This document shows positions 45,521 through 58,008 of a stretch of 64,000 nucleotides of DNA, piece by piece; the stretch's first letter is position 1, and each line of letters begins with the position of its first letter. Under the pieces are notes generated by a model that did not search any database, was not told the DNA's origin, and saw only the letters and a program-made list of their open reading frames with translations. A program made the position numbers and the translations under genes. The DNA comes from Periplaneta americana (taxonomy: Eukaryota > Arthropoda > Insecta > Blattodea > Blattidae): NCBI RefSeq assembly GCF_040183065.1, contig NC_091132.1:161160602-161224601 (forward strand). Direction: 5' to 3'.

Positions 45521-46089
45521 ATGTTATGTCATATGGAAATTGTATGTTATTATTTATATTCCTATATTCGCAATTATATATTATAATTAAGCATAATGTC
45601 TTATATGATACGCCGCACATTCATTTTGTCTCTATTTTAATACTACAATCGAGTACGTACTGAATTATTGTATTTATCTACTTCCTAAGAGATGAAGTAA
45701 CGTAATCGTACGTAGTACACTAATTTCATAGGCGAGGTATGGTAAAATTTTCTGTCTGCAATTAAGGAAGGTAGATGTGCTAAATTAAAATCACAATATA
45801 AATACTTTTTTATTAAACCTCAAAATAGCTTCCATTCTAAACTTGAAATGTTGAGGTGAATAGATTATGTTCACATGTAAAATTCTCTTCACATTAAAAT
45901 AGCACAGTTTTGTAGTTATTTCTGCATCAAATTATGCAATAAGAAGTAAACGGAACTTATGGACACATTACACTAAATAAAACTTAGCAATGATACGCAA
46001 TAAAGTTATAATATAATATTTCACTGAGCTCCATACACTGAAATAGAAAACCCGAACATACATTATCGTCTGCTCGGCAAAGGGGTTGT

Positions 46090-46166
46090 ACTGAGATGAT
46101 AGTAGCGATCCTGGTGGTCAGCAACTATCTATATATGCTTCGCAACTGTATATACTAAACTGTGCT
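46090..46166. mobile_element. Partial copy of the 45338 MITE family
   Basis: GCTTCGCAACTGTATATACTA and AACTGTG match the MITE terminus in reverse, preceded by a GTAGCGATCCTGGTGGT block equivalent to its interior. Only one terminus is present. Confidence 0.6.
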
Positions 46167-46345
46167 AACACCATATAATAAATTGCTCAAGATGTCTCTT
46201 GGTACTGCAGGACCGGACTTTCTTGGATCAGCTTGTGACTGGTTCAAAGCAGGAATATGTGAACCAGAGTCATGAACTCACTTCTGAGATAAAAGTTGAA
46301 GATCCAGTGGCAATTTCCTTTCCTGTAGTGAAACGTGAACCTGAG

Positions 46346-48196
46346 GTGAGTGCAGCACAAGGAATGCACTCTGTTCTTCTTGTGTTTTGATTGTCAGATC
46401 CGCTACCTCTTTACAACAGTGTTTGCAGTGCCTTTTACTTTACGATAGAGACAGAAAAACACTTATCACAATTTAGTGTTACGAGATATGTCATATTGCA
46501 GGGAAATAATTCTGGAGTAGTATCTCGGTTTGTTTTAGTTATGAAAACGTAATTGCTTGTTGCATAATCTATGGTATTTGAGGACACTGCTTTTTGTGTA
46601 CTCTGTGTCGTTGTCTAAAATTCTTAATACATTTTACCCTTTCCAAGTAAAAGATTTTGCTTTAGTTGTATGTACATACATTATCTCGTGACTTCATTTT
46701 TTCATCTTTTCTTTTTATGTATTTACGTAGTTGCAATGTATCTTTTGTAGAATATTATCTTACGCATAGAGAGAAGATATTTTGTAAGTTTACGATAAAT
46801 TATATAGCTGATTTTGAGTGGATTGCAGAATAGGTTCTAAATTTTGCAAAATGTTGTGATATATACATGTAGATACAGCATACATGAAACTGTTGTATAT
46901 TTTATTTACTCTTATTCTGTCAGTGAACTGTAATTAATTTTAGTACAGGTAGAGAAACGTAAATTTTGAAACTTCATTTTGCCAATTCTAAAATCATTAG
47001 AAATAACATTGTATTTGAATTTCCTTTACTTCTTATGACTAGACTACAACTTAGTTAAAATTCTCGGGAAAGGTATGAAGTTCACAAAATTGTTCAACGA
47101 ATTATTCTAACCAATTTTTTCTCTACGATATAATAATCAGTATTGCCATAGCAAAGGAATCTTTGTGTACTGGAGCTTTAATATAATTGTATTCTTTATG
47201 GTTTTGCCTGGCAGAAATTATGGAGCAAAATCCACCAAATTCGTGACTAGAAATTATTGAATTATTGGTTCATAGAAAATTTCTTCTATTATAAGTAGTT
47301 AAATAGTTACTCTATAACAGACATTTTCCACCAGAGTGGCTGTGAATTCTCAAATGGTCCATTGGTGTGCTACAGAATATCAAATATGGCACAAGCCAAC
47401 ATTCAGTGAACAAAGTGTGGGTGTGCAACCAACAGAGAAGAGAATGACAGATGCGCATCTAGGATGGCCAAACTAGTGAACAGCCAACTTTAAAATCTAT
47501 CGTATTTTACTTGTTTCTATGAAATGAAATGTTTCCTGCATAAGATATCTTATCAAAACACATAATAATATTGTATCTTCTCGTATCTTCTAAATATAAA
47601 ATTAAGAAAACATTCATAAAATGGTAAGTTTGGCACTGATATTGCATTGGAATAATTTTCTGGCATTAAATTTTGCATTTCTATCATAAACTTAAAAAAA
47701 ATACAAAAGTTATGTTAGTTTAGTTTGTGAATAATAAGTATATTGTTTCTGTCCTCAACATTTTTGCACCATGCACCTTTTCACCATTCATCATATTATC
47801 ATTCCTCCATATGTTGACTAAAAATAAGTCATATAAAATTTAAAATATTTTATTTTATATACTAATGCATATACATTTATCTCATTTATTTGTATTTTAT
47901 AGTACCGGTACTCATTCCCTTCTAAAACCTTCAAAATTCCTCTTCTGCTTGGGGAAATGAGCTTTAGATTATATGACTGTGATGCACGATTTTATATTAC
48001 ACCTTTCTGTGCCACATGTTGAAAAAGGTTCTAGAACGCAGATCTAAGAAAAATTTGCCCCAAGAATTGTATTCTATTAACTAAAATTCTACTTGGCCTG
48101 ATATGATTTAAAAGCCGTTCTGTGGCATCTAAATTCGATGCGCTTTTCTTAATGTAAATTGTGCTATTTTTTGTTTTATTTGCTGTGTATTTCTAG
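46346..48196 (+). other. Gene C intron 2
   Basis: Homologous to A and B intron 2, but it lacks about 400 bases corresponding to 8046-8443 of A, including the SINE. Short AAAA homology at the join suggests deletion. Confidence 0.6.
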
Positions 48197-48351
48197 GAAG
48201 AGCAGACTGACTCGGACACAGTGAATGAGGAGCCACGAATAGAATTGACAGCAGAGGACAACGAGGTTTTGATGGAAAGGTGAGTGTGATGGGCGAGTCT
48301 TCACGCAGAGAGTTCATTGTGTTTGAAATGTCTTTTAATTTGACTGTCCAG

Positions 48352-50035
48352 GGGCCCTTTTCACAATCCTTACAAATTGCAAATTAACAATTTACAAATA
48401 ACAAGGAAAAGATTACAAATGCTTTAAACTTGTATTTCACAGTGCTACCTTATTAGTTTGTAAAGTTTGACGAACTTTACAAAATCAGCTAAAGAAATTT
48501 ACAAATATGCATTACTGGTTACATAACATCGCCAACGACAGTTTACAAAAATCGCTAAGGAGCATAGCTAAAGTCGCTGTATTTTTACTACTATCGATAC
48601 ATATGTTTATATTTTGTACTAAAATAGATTATTCTAAGCTTGCTGATTCATATTTCACCATCAGAAAATATGAAGTATTGTTAAAGAAAATTAAAAGTAT
48701 TTAGATTGTTATATATTGGCGACAGTGGAATTTCATGTGATGAGATTGGTCGAGTATACCAATACGTCTATTACGTAAATGACCAAAGTTAGCACCAAAT
48801 TCAGTCATATAAGTAAATAACAGATTTATTTCACGTACAAATATGCAATTGATAAAATAATTATGATGTCTAACTACAAAATCAGGTTCATTTTTTGTGC
48901 TGATCCATCCATATTTATTAATGTTGCATCCATAACCTCACAAACATTAGTGATCCCAGCAGCACCATAAAAATTCTGTGCTATAGTAAATAACATTTCG
49001 GTGATCAAAACCCTGCCCCGAATTTAACTCTTAACAACATCAACTACCCTGTGGACACTTTTGCACACTGATATCTTAGAAATTCTGTACTTATCTGCTA
49101 ATGCTCAGGATTGAAATAATCAAACAAAACATTCAAATAATATATATAAATTCTATAGGGTCTTGTCGTCCCGATTTAATTTCTTTTGGTTTAATTCTCT
49201 TGAGATTATGAATTTGTGTATTAATAATTATAGCAAGAGAATTAATTTTTCGTTATAATTATTATAGAATTTTTTTTATTTGTTGTAATTATATTTTAAC
49301 TATTATGTTTTATTGCTCACTTTTCCCTTTTGGATGTTGGATATGATGTCCCATATGTTGTAGAAGCAATTCCAGCGAAACGGGACTCGAAACGACTTCA
49401 GAAAACCGCGTAGGTAATGTCGTTATTGCATTATTGTATTATTTATTTTTGGTGCAGAGAACTTCTTTTTTAAGTGCGATTATTTATTAAATACAGTCTT
49501 CGTATATAAATACGTACTTACGCGGTATTCTGAAGTATAGCGCTGGACTCATTCCAAACTTTTGATTAAATTCATACAATGATACGAACGTGTTATTAAT
49601 TCTTGGCCGGAAAAATTTACGTATACGTCATCTTTTGATTAGGCCTAAATTCAGTATCTTCGTCTGAGTCATTAGAATTCTTTAATAACATCAAACTTGC
49701 CTTAGTTTAATTCTTAATATTATCCATTTACTCAAAAATTAATTTAATAAGTATTTCTTTATTGTATTTATGCATAATTTGTTGCAATATTATACTTTAC
49801 ACATCTCAGAGGTATTGTAGAAAATATGCTAATTTTACAAGTAAAGTTTACACGTTTGTAAAATTACCCTTCATTGTGAAACAGAATAATTGTAAAGTGA
49901 GTAAAATTTAATTTGTAAAGATTTGATTTCCTTTGTAAAGTTCAACATTATAAACAAAGATTGTGAAACAGAAGTTTACAATTTACAAGCAAAGTTTACA
50001 ATTTACAAAGCTTGTAAACTTAGTGAAACACGCCC
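48352..50035. mobile_element. PIF/Harbinger element, decayed, 3-bp CAG target duplication
   Basis: Termini read GGGCCCTTTTCAC and, reversed, GGGCGTGTTTCAC. CAG lies on both sides (48349-48351 and 50036-50038). Blocks A and B show the uninterrupted site. A transposase remnant occupies the - strand inside. TTTACAA/TTGTAAA motifs are dense near both ends. Confidence 0.85.
48720..49120 (-). pseudogene. HARBI1-type transposase remnant
   Basis: On - one reads YRISKISVCKSVHRVVDVV, EMLFTIAQNFYGAAGITNVC, EVMDATLINMDG and, in another frame, EPDFVVRHHNYFINCIFV. This is the helix-turn-helix to first catalytic Asp region of the HARBI1 family. Stops and a frame change make it dead. Confidence 0.7.
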
Positions 50036-50429
50036 CAGAAGCAGCTTCAGAAGAACTGTCTGTCTGAATCATCCAGCAATAATCAGTCATCACATTCGCA
50101 CTGCACTTCCCTTGGTATCTGGTTACCATAATGTACTGTTAAAACTTCATGTTCTTCACTCAAAATGCGTAGATTTTCAGGAAAAAAAAAAATAGATGGA
50201 CATGCAAGAAGTGGGCCTTTATAGTCATATTGCAGCTCAAGGTCTCGAAACTCTCCAACTTAATTTGTACAGTTGTTTGTAATTGAATTCTTAATAATTC
50301 CGTAGGAAATTATATATTACGGTAATATTATAAGTCCATTCCAAGCGTGTTTCTGCAAAGTGTTAATCATGGTTGCAATGTCACTGTGTAAAATTAATTT
50401 GCCTCTTTTATTTAATTATTTACTTGTTT

Positions 50430-50960
50430 GTCTATTTACTCACTGATTGATTGATTGGTTTATTTATTTACTCATTCATTGATTGATGGATTTATTTATT
50501 TATTTATTTATTTATGTTTTTATTTATTTCCTCATTGATTGATTGATAGATTTATTTCTTTATTTATTTATTTAGTTACTCATTAATTGATGGATTTATT
50601 TATTTATTTCTTTATTTATGTTTTTATTTATGTATTTATTTATTTATTTATTTACTCATTGATAGATTGATGGTTTTATTTATTTATTTACTTATTTATT
50701 TATGTGTTTATTTATGTATTTATTTATTTATTTACTCATTGATTGATTGATGGTTTTATTTAGTTATGCATTTATTTCTGTATTTATTTATTTACTTATT
50801 TATTTATTTATTTATTTACTCTGTGATTGATTGATTGATTTATTTATTTGTCTATGTATTTATTTATGTATTTATTTATTTACTTATTTATTTATTTACT
50901 CATTGATTGATTGATGGTTTTATTTATTTATTTATTTATGTATGTATTTATTTATTTATT
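50430..50960. repeat. TTTA-rich minisatellite, expanded in gene C intron 3
   Basis: Runs of TTTA alternate with CTCATTGATTGATTGATGG blocks in units of roughly 90-130 bases. Genes A and B hold a single short version of the seed (around 9905-9975 and 26885-26945). Confidence 0.85.
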
Positions 50961-51673
50961 CCTTTGTTTGATTCTTTGTTTATTCGTTCGTTCATCTGTT
51001 CATTCGTTCATGCATTGTGGTGTAGTTAAGGTCATCAGTCTTTCACTTCCATAACACCAGATATACTACTCTACTACAATAATACATACAATTGTAGTTG
51101 AGCAACGTTTTTTCTCTAATTTATTATTTCTTTCTGTTCGGCCACTGTCTCCTCTTGTAATACATAGACCTGGCCATACTGTCCCATTCACACAAGAAAC
51201 ATGTTGGTGTTGTTATTAACTAATGTATAGCTCTTAGCTGTAAATCGATTAACTCTCGTAACTCTTCAATATATCTCACGGCAACTTATGATTATGAAGT
51301 TACAGCATAGCCGCATGCTTCACTGTAAATGACTCCATACTGCAAGTACTACTACTATTATGACTACTAGTGTTCAGACAGGGATGTAGAAAATTTACAG
51401 TAATTAAGGTATTGTAGTTGTAGGAGAAATCACAATCACATGAATGAGGCAGTTTATATTATTAGTGCCTGATATACTTCATGCATAATTATAATCAGCA
51501 GTAAATTAAGTGTAATGAATTCATATAACATATTCTACAAAAGACAAAGAAATAAGCCATTAAAATTGTTAGGTTGCAATATTTGTGATATATATTTAAG
51601 ATTTTATAACTATTTGCTTATAAATTAAGAGTACTTCTCGTTAAATTATATAGAATGTTTTTCTAGGCGAAAT

Positions 51674-52449
51674 CGTGGATGAATATATAATAGGATGCGA
51701 AACTTACTGAGTTTCCCGTAACACATACTAGAGGCGCTGTTGTAGAAATTGATCTTGCTGCCACCTGTTGGTGAGAGGGGCGTTATTACATCTAGCAGCG
51801 CACCAAGTGGCGAAAAGAGTAATTACTCCATGCAGTTAGCAACGCACCTGGTGACGAAAGTGCAGAAAGTATTCCCTCCCATTCTCATCAATATTCATAA
51901 CTAACCCAATTTAAAATAAAACATTTACATTTTTATTCCTCACAGCGTCTGCTACTGAAAATTCTTACCGGAGCCAACAGGAAGATAAAAGAGACGATCT
52001 ATTTTACACTACCCAATGAAAATGTAACCAGACAGAGACAAAAAATAAAGCAAAAGGTTAGATAATTGGGATTGTATTCTTTGGGTATTTAGTGTACAGC
52101 ACAATGGAAAAATCTGCAAAGTACTGCTTAGATAGTTCAAATTATTATATTACTATTACTTTACAATACATTCAAGACTATTTTTATAACGTCCATAAAC
52201 ATCACTGTTTAACATACACTGCTTCTACACACACGTATCACTTTATGTTCACTTATTAGCAAGCTTCTGTCAGCCTTCTCGTCTCGAGCAATATCTCGAA
52301 TGGATGAATAGAGAACTCTGGGTAATGTACCCAACACGTAGTTCTAATTTTCACCACCCACGACGTTTGGCGCTGATCATCTTATTTCAGCCCCCCGCCG
52401 CCAGATGGTGCTGACCGCAGTTTCGCATCCTATTATATATTTATCCATG
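51674..52449. mobile_element. 776-bp TIR element in gene C intron 3
   Basis: About 31 bases at each end are inverted matches (TATATAATAGGATGCGAAAC at the core). GCGAAAT lies on both sides (51667-51673 and 52450-52456). No transposase coding sequence seen; non-autonomous. Confidence 0.82.
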
Positions 52450-55118
52450 GCGAAATTATGTTGTATTTGTACCTGAATTATATTGTGTCACGAAACATTG
52501 GAAGCATGAACCATATACTGGTATGTGAATACTGGCACACAGACGTTCAAAAATACCTTACCAAATAATCAATAATGAAAATAAATTTGTTGGTGTAAGT
52601 GTGGCTTCCATAGTTATTGCTTCTTTGAACAAATGGCCAAGACAATAGTTGGTGTTGTAAATCGTACTGGACAAATATACCCGTATTATAGAAATCAATT
52701 TTTAATCCCCCCTCTGCTGATTTTGCAACTACATTGGGTTTAGCGGGAAACCGCTGATATTGTCGGTTATAATAATAATTTATGCTTGACTGCGTCATCA
52801 TTTTCCCCAACACTTTATAAGTGCCCCAATAATCGTGCAACCTATTGATGACTAGCGATACTGTTTCAAAGTTTGTTTGTATTTTTTTTTATCTTTGCTT
52901 CTAAGTTATCCCGTTGCTAAAATGTTCGCTTAAATGATCATAAAATTGTATTTCAGATGTCTTTGAATGTCTGTGTACAAACTCAACAAAAAGGAAAGCT
53001 AGTTACTTCCTAAGCTTTTACTTGATTGCTTGTTTGTTGCAATTGCAATGTGTACTTACAATGTTGAAACTCATTTTCTTATATCACAAGAGATCATTTT
53101 TCTCTCCTCATGGACCTGCTGCGATTCCTTCACATTCAACGATTATTTTTGGATGTAACATTCTCTATATGAGATAATATTATTTAGCAGTTGCAGTCCT
53201 TAAAACTGAAAGTAATAAATTATTTCTTTCAAGCGACTCCTTAGCCAAAGTTTGTTAAGTTTCGTGGAAGAGAGAAACTTGTTACAGTTATACATTCTGT
53301 GGAACATTTATATTATCTCTTAATCAAAATTTGTACTTTAATATTTAAACTAGGAAGTAAAAATTGAAGTAATTGAGGATATTGTGATGTCTTCCATGCT
53401 CTTTACTCTTTAGCATGAGGTCGGGCAATGCACTGTATTAAATTTGTACTTCCCTATGACGTCTTGCATAACACTGCAGGTTGGAGAGGCGTATCAGGGG
53501 AGGTAAGGTTTTTAACACGTGGTGTCCTGGAACGGAATTGAAAAACAGCACGTAATAGAACTGATAACATCGCTGGTTTAGAGGAAAGTGCTGGACATCG
53601 CTGTAAATGATTCTGATGTACTTCTTCCTAAAGACTGCATACTGGACAAAATGGCGAAGAAATAATTCCAATTTACTTCAAATGTTAGTAGGTAGTGCTC
53701 TTTATAGTAGTTCTACTCAACATATAAAAATGAATGGAATTATTACTAGTTTAACGTTCGCAAGACAATAAATACCAAGTTAGAGATAATACCAATCAGA
53801 TTTTCTGATGATGACGCTTACTGCGAAATGAAATCTGCAATGTTGCAGTACAGTTTTCTCTCATTTTAAAATGACAAAATTAATAACGGTAAAGATTTTA
53901 GACATCAAAAGAATAAAAGATAGAAAAAGTTATAGCACATGTGTAATCTCGAATATCGAAACAATCGAATAAAATAGCATGCTCGAGTCGAAAAAGAATA
54001 AAGGAAAGTCACGTGACTGTGGACAGAGAGGCTCATTAAAAATGAAAGCTTACTGAGAGTTGACTAACGTGGTGTAATCCTTATGAAATTTATTGTACAG
54101 GTGAAGTCCATATTCTTCAGTCAGTTTTGATACTTGGACCATTACTCATAAATTAGATATGAGCATGTATCTCTAATCGTAATGTACCTCCTCGTGAAAT
54201 AGGTTTGTTTTGATTTCAATATTCAATAATGGATTGTATACTTGTAACTATTTTATAGACTGATAGTATATTTACTTCAGGATTGCAGCTACGAACGAGA
54301 GGACTGTATCAAGAGAATTGGCCATTCTTCCTCTTGAAGAGAACGGGATTCCTAGGAAGTCGGGTTCCTCGGGAAAACCTGTGAGGACTCGTGAAGATGG
54401 GAAGCAGTTGGAATTACAATTGTCTAAAATATGTGCCTCGACTGCAAAAAATATGAGCAGTCATTCATCTATGGACGTAAGCAAGAAACCTTTCAACTGC
54501 GAAGTTTCTGCTATGTCTTTTTCAAACTCGAAAAGTTTAAGAACTAATGAAAGTCTGCACACCGGGGAAAAGCGATTCAAGTGTGATGTTTGTGGCAGGT
54601 GTTTCTTTCTGTCAGGTGATTTAAAAAAACATGAACTCGTGCATAGTGGCGAGAAGCCTCTCAATTGTAAATTTTGTGGTAAGTGCTTTTCATTGAAGAC
54701 TAATTTAAAAACACATGAACGCCTGCACACCGGCGAAACTCCTTTGTAATGTTTGTGGTAGGAATTACTCTGCTTTGAGTACTCTAAGAGGGCATGAACG
54801 TCTGCACAGTGGCGACAAACGTTTTAAATGTGATGTTTGTGGCAAGTGTTTCTCGCGGTCGTCTTGCCTTAAAAGCCATGAACGTGTGCACTCTGGCGAG
54901 AAACCTTTTAATTGTGATGTTTGCGGTCAGTGTTTCAGGGAATCTGTTACCTTAAAAGCCCATCAACGTGTGCACTCAGGCGTGAAACCTTTTAAATGTC
55001 ATGTTTGTGGTAAGTGTTTCACGCAGTCGTCTAGCCTTAAAATGCATGATCGTGTTCACTCTTTCGAAAAACCTTTCAAGTGCGACGTTTATAATAAGAG
55101 TTTCCCGCGGTCCGCTAA

Positions 55119-55247
<129 letters not shown>

Positions 55248-55844
55248 TGAGATGTTTGCAGTAAATGTTACTCGAATTGGGGTCACTTATAAGTTCATGA
55301 ACCTGTCCACTCTGGGGAGAAACCTTTCAAACGTGATTTTTGTACTAAGTGTTGCTCGCAGCAGGGTGAACTAAAAGCCCTCAAACGCCTGCATACGGGG
55401 GTTACACCTTTCAAATATGATATTTGTGGTAAAGGTCGGGTAGTCTTAAAAGCCAATACCAGCTATAGGCGGGAAGCCTTTCAGGCCTGATATTTCAGAA
55501 AAATGATGTATTTATTAATTTTTTTTTCTTTTTGGAAAATTATTTTAAATATGTTTTCAAATATACTGATGAAAAAAAAACGACAACTAGAACAGAAGTG
55601 CTTTTAAAATACATTGTACAAAGAAAGTGAAAGTTCATTCACTCTTTTCTCTTAAATCTATTTTCACGTATATTTTGTAGCAAGGGTGCATGTTTATCCA
55701 TCGTGTCTAACTAACTCAGAAATTGAGTAGAATCACTTTCAGTATTATGCTGCACGTATCTAACCAGGTTACCACTAGAATTGACTTCGTAAGAAATTCT
55801 GTGTAAACATTTTGTTTTAGTTTAACCTGTGTTTGATGATCTCT

Positions 55845-55945
55845 TTTCAGAACATGGGAGGACTGATAGAGGAATAAGAATAAAGCTCATGAGATTTGGT
55901 GGTGATATGGCGTTATTAGCAGAGTAGTAGATGATACTAAGAGAT
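55845..55945 (+). mobile_element. Short LINE relic at the block C 3' flank
   Basis: CAGAACATGGGAGGACTGATAG leads into a decayed RT stretch (RIKLMRFGGDMALLAE), matching the relics at 13722 and 31315 at the same relative position. Confidence 0.6.
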
Positions 55946-56646
55946 ATCACCATATGGTTAATTATACAGTATGGACACTTCGCGTCGATACTTTGATGTA
56001 GCACGACTGATTTCAATGATCTTCAAACCAGTTTGAGCGTGATATTCTCCTTTCTTCCTGTATTTGTCACTGACATCGCACCAGCTAGCATTCGAAACAG
56101 CAGTAATATAACACATACAATTAATATATCTAGATACATTATGCACTGAAATTAAATATATTTGACCGATGTAATAATAAATCCGTCATTAACTGTAATA
56201 TGTACACACTAGAGTTCCTTTACAATGAGAGTTGAGACGTTGACCCCAACAGCAATAAATGAAAATATGTAATGATTTGATGCTGCTGAAAATGGAAGAA
56301 CAGAACTCCTTTAAGAAGTAAAGCCATATACATGTATTATATTGTATACAAATATTAAATGCATTTGATACATACTTTTTAAAAGTATTATGTTATTTTA
56401 TAATATAATAAATATATATAAAATATAACAAATTATTAATACAACTTATGTGTCACTGAGCAATAAGGAAAAGCTCTTGAATTTATTTGAAGCAAATTGT
56501 TACTGGATTATGCATTAAGGTAGGCGATGATGTTTGGATCCTGTGTCTCAAATCTATTCTCAATTATTATCTTAGCATATGCTCGAATACACTAACCTCT
56601 AGCGCTTGAAAGTCGAACTAAACGCCGGGACACGTAAAAACAAACA

Positions 56647-56662
<16 letters not shown>
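55946..56662. other. Intergenic, no gene seen
   Basis: AT-rich. CTCTAGCGCTTGAAAGT at about 56598 recurs from about 19500. Confidence 0.4.

Positions 56663-56711
<49 letters not shown>
56663..56711. repeat. (TA)n microsatellite
   Basis: Preceded by a short (CA)n run. Confidence 0.95.
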
Positions 56712-56713
<2 letters not shown>

Positions 56714-57457
56714 GTTTATGCAACGATCACTCTTCAGTAGTCACCAATGAGCTCAAATTTATAAACTGGTCACACAACACCTGTACCTCAATTAGAAGTA
56801 ATCTTGCAATTATAAATATAAAAAAGAATAATTGCTACTTGTCTACTTCATTTCTAAGTTTGCTTGTTTATTTTCGAAATTCCAATTGCATTAAATAAAT
56901 CCTAGCCTCTTAACTGCCTAGGGTCTCTGTGTCTCTTATTTCCAGGCTTCTTTGGAAAAATAAAGTAGTCCATATGTCACTTCTTTTTTTACTCAGTCTT
57001 ACGTACGGTACAGCTGTATGCTTCACTGTATTTCAACATTACAACGGCAAAATTAAAGTAATATAATTAAAATATTGTCGGTTTCTTGGTAAAAGTGACC
57101 AAGTCCAAAATGCAAGATTGTTGGGAAAAGCCATTTAAAGGTTTAATGACCATCCAAGGTTAACTGTACTTGTTTAGATGTTAGTAATTAGTTATTTTGA
57201 AGGTAAATGTGGTATATTATTAGTGTTTAATATAAAATTATGTCAGAAATTCATAAAGATTGGAAAGCCTCCAATATGAGTTCGGCACTTTTACCACCAT
57301 TTCCCATGCGCGTTACAAGGAGAGAAAGGTACGCCTCAGGTGTGCCAATAGTATGGTTGGGACACCACGTTTTTCCAGCATTTCTCTACAAGTATTGTGT
57401 GTCCAGTTTATAAAGTGAGCTCATTGGTGACTATTGAAGCGTGCTCGTTGCATAAAC
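56714..57457. mobile_element. 744-bp MITE with about 65-bp terminal inverted repeats
   Basis: The left end GTTTATGCAACGATCACTCT and the right end, reversed, GTTTATGCAACGAGCACGCT continue matching through TAGTCACCAATGAGCTCA and TTTATAAACTGG. The interior is non-coding. The left flank is a microsatellite, which hides any target duplication. Confidence 0.85.
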
Positions 57458-57813
57458 CCGTCTGTCACGGTCCGTTTGATCCACATGTTTGGCCTTACTG
57501 TTTTGAATCATAGCCTGGAATGGATTACAAAATAGAAGAGAATGAGGCTTCATCAGAGGTAAATAGAAAAGCTTTACTGTGTATCTTGTTTGTGTGTTTA
57601 TCGAACAGTGGAGAAAAGCATACATTTCACACTTTATAATCAATTGAATAAATTCCTTGCTGTTGCTGTGATTTATATGGCGTCATGAATTGGTCTGGCT
57701 TTATGAAGTGTGCGTTGATTCTACTCCTCTCATGGGAAGATCCTTTCACACGAAGTTCATCTAGTGTCTATGACCGCTGCATCATGATCGATTAATAGAG
57801 AGCTACAATAATT
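57458..57813. other. Spacer between MITE and Merlin element
   Basis: No coding or repeat feature recognised. Confidence 0.4.
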
Positions 57814-58008
57814 GGTTGAACGAGGATTGAGCGTATTCTCTTCCTGCACTTCCAGCCATCTTACATGTCATACCAACATAACTTACGAGGCATTACGAAC
57901 GTTCCGCGCTAGTTTGCAATATTGCAGCGGGATGGTTACGCGGGTATTTAAAATGTATAAATTCATAGCTATCGATATAACATAACGAATGTTTCGCGCT
58001 AGTTTCTA

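Larger units (their letters stand above)
44210..46210 (+). other. Gene C intron 1
   Basis: Homology to A and B is lost from about 44620 to 46165. This part contains the MITE at 45338-45520 and a related end at about 46090-46166. Confidence 0.6.
48280..54280 (+). other. Gene C intron 3
   Basis: About 6 kb against 2.3 kb in A. The extra length is a Harbinger insertion, a TTTA-type minisatellite and a 776-bp TIR element, each listed separately. The remainder aligns with A. Confidence 0.65.
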
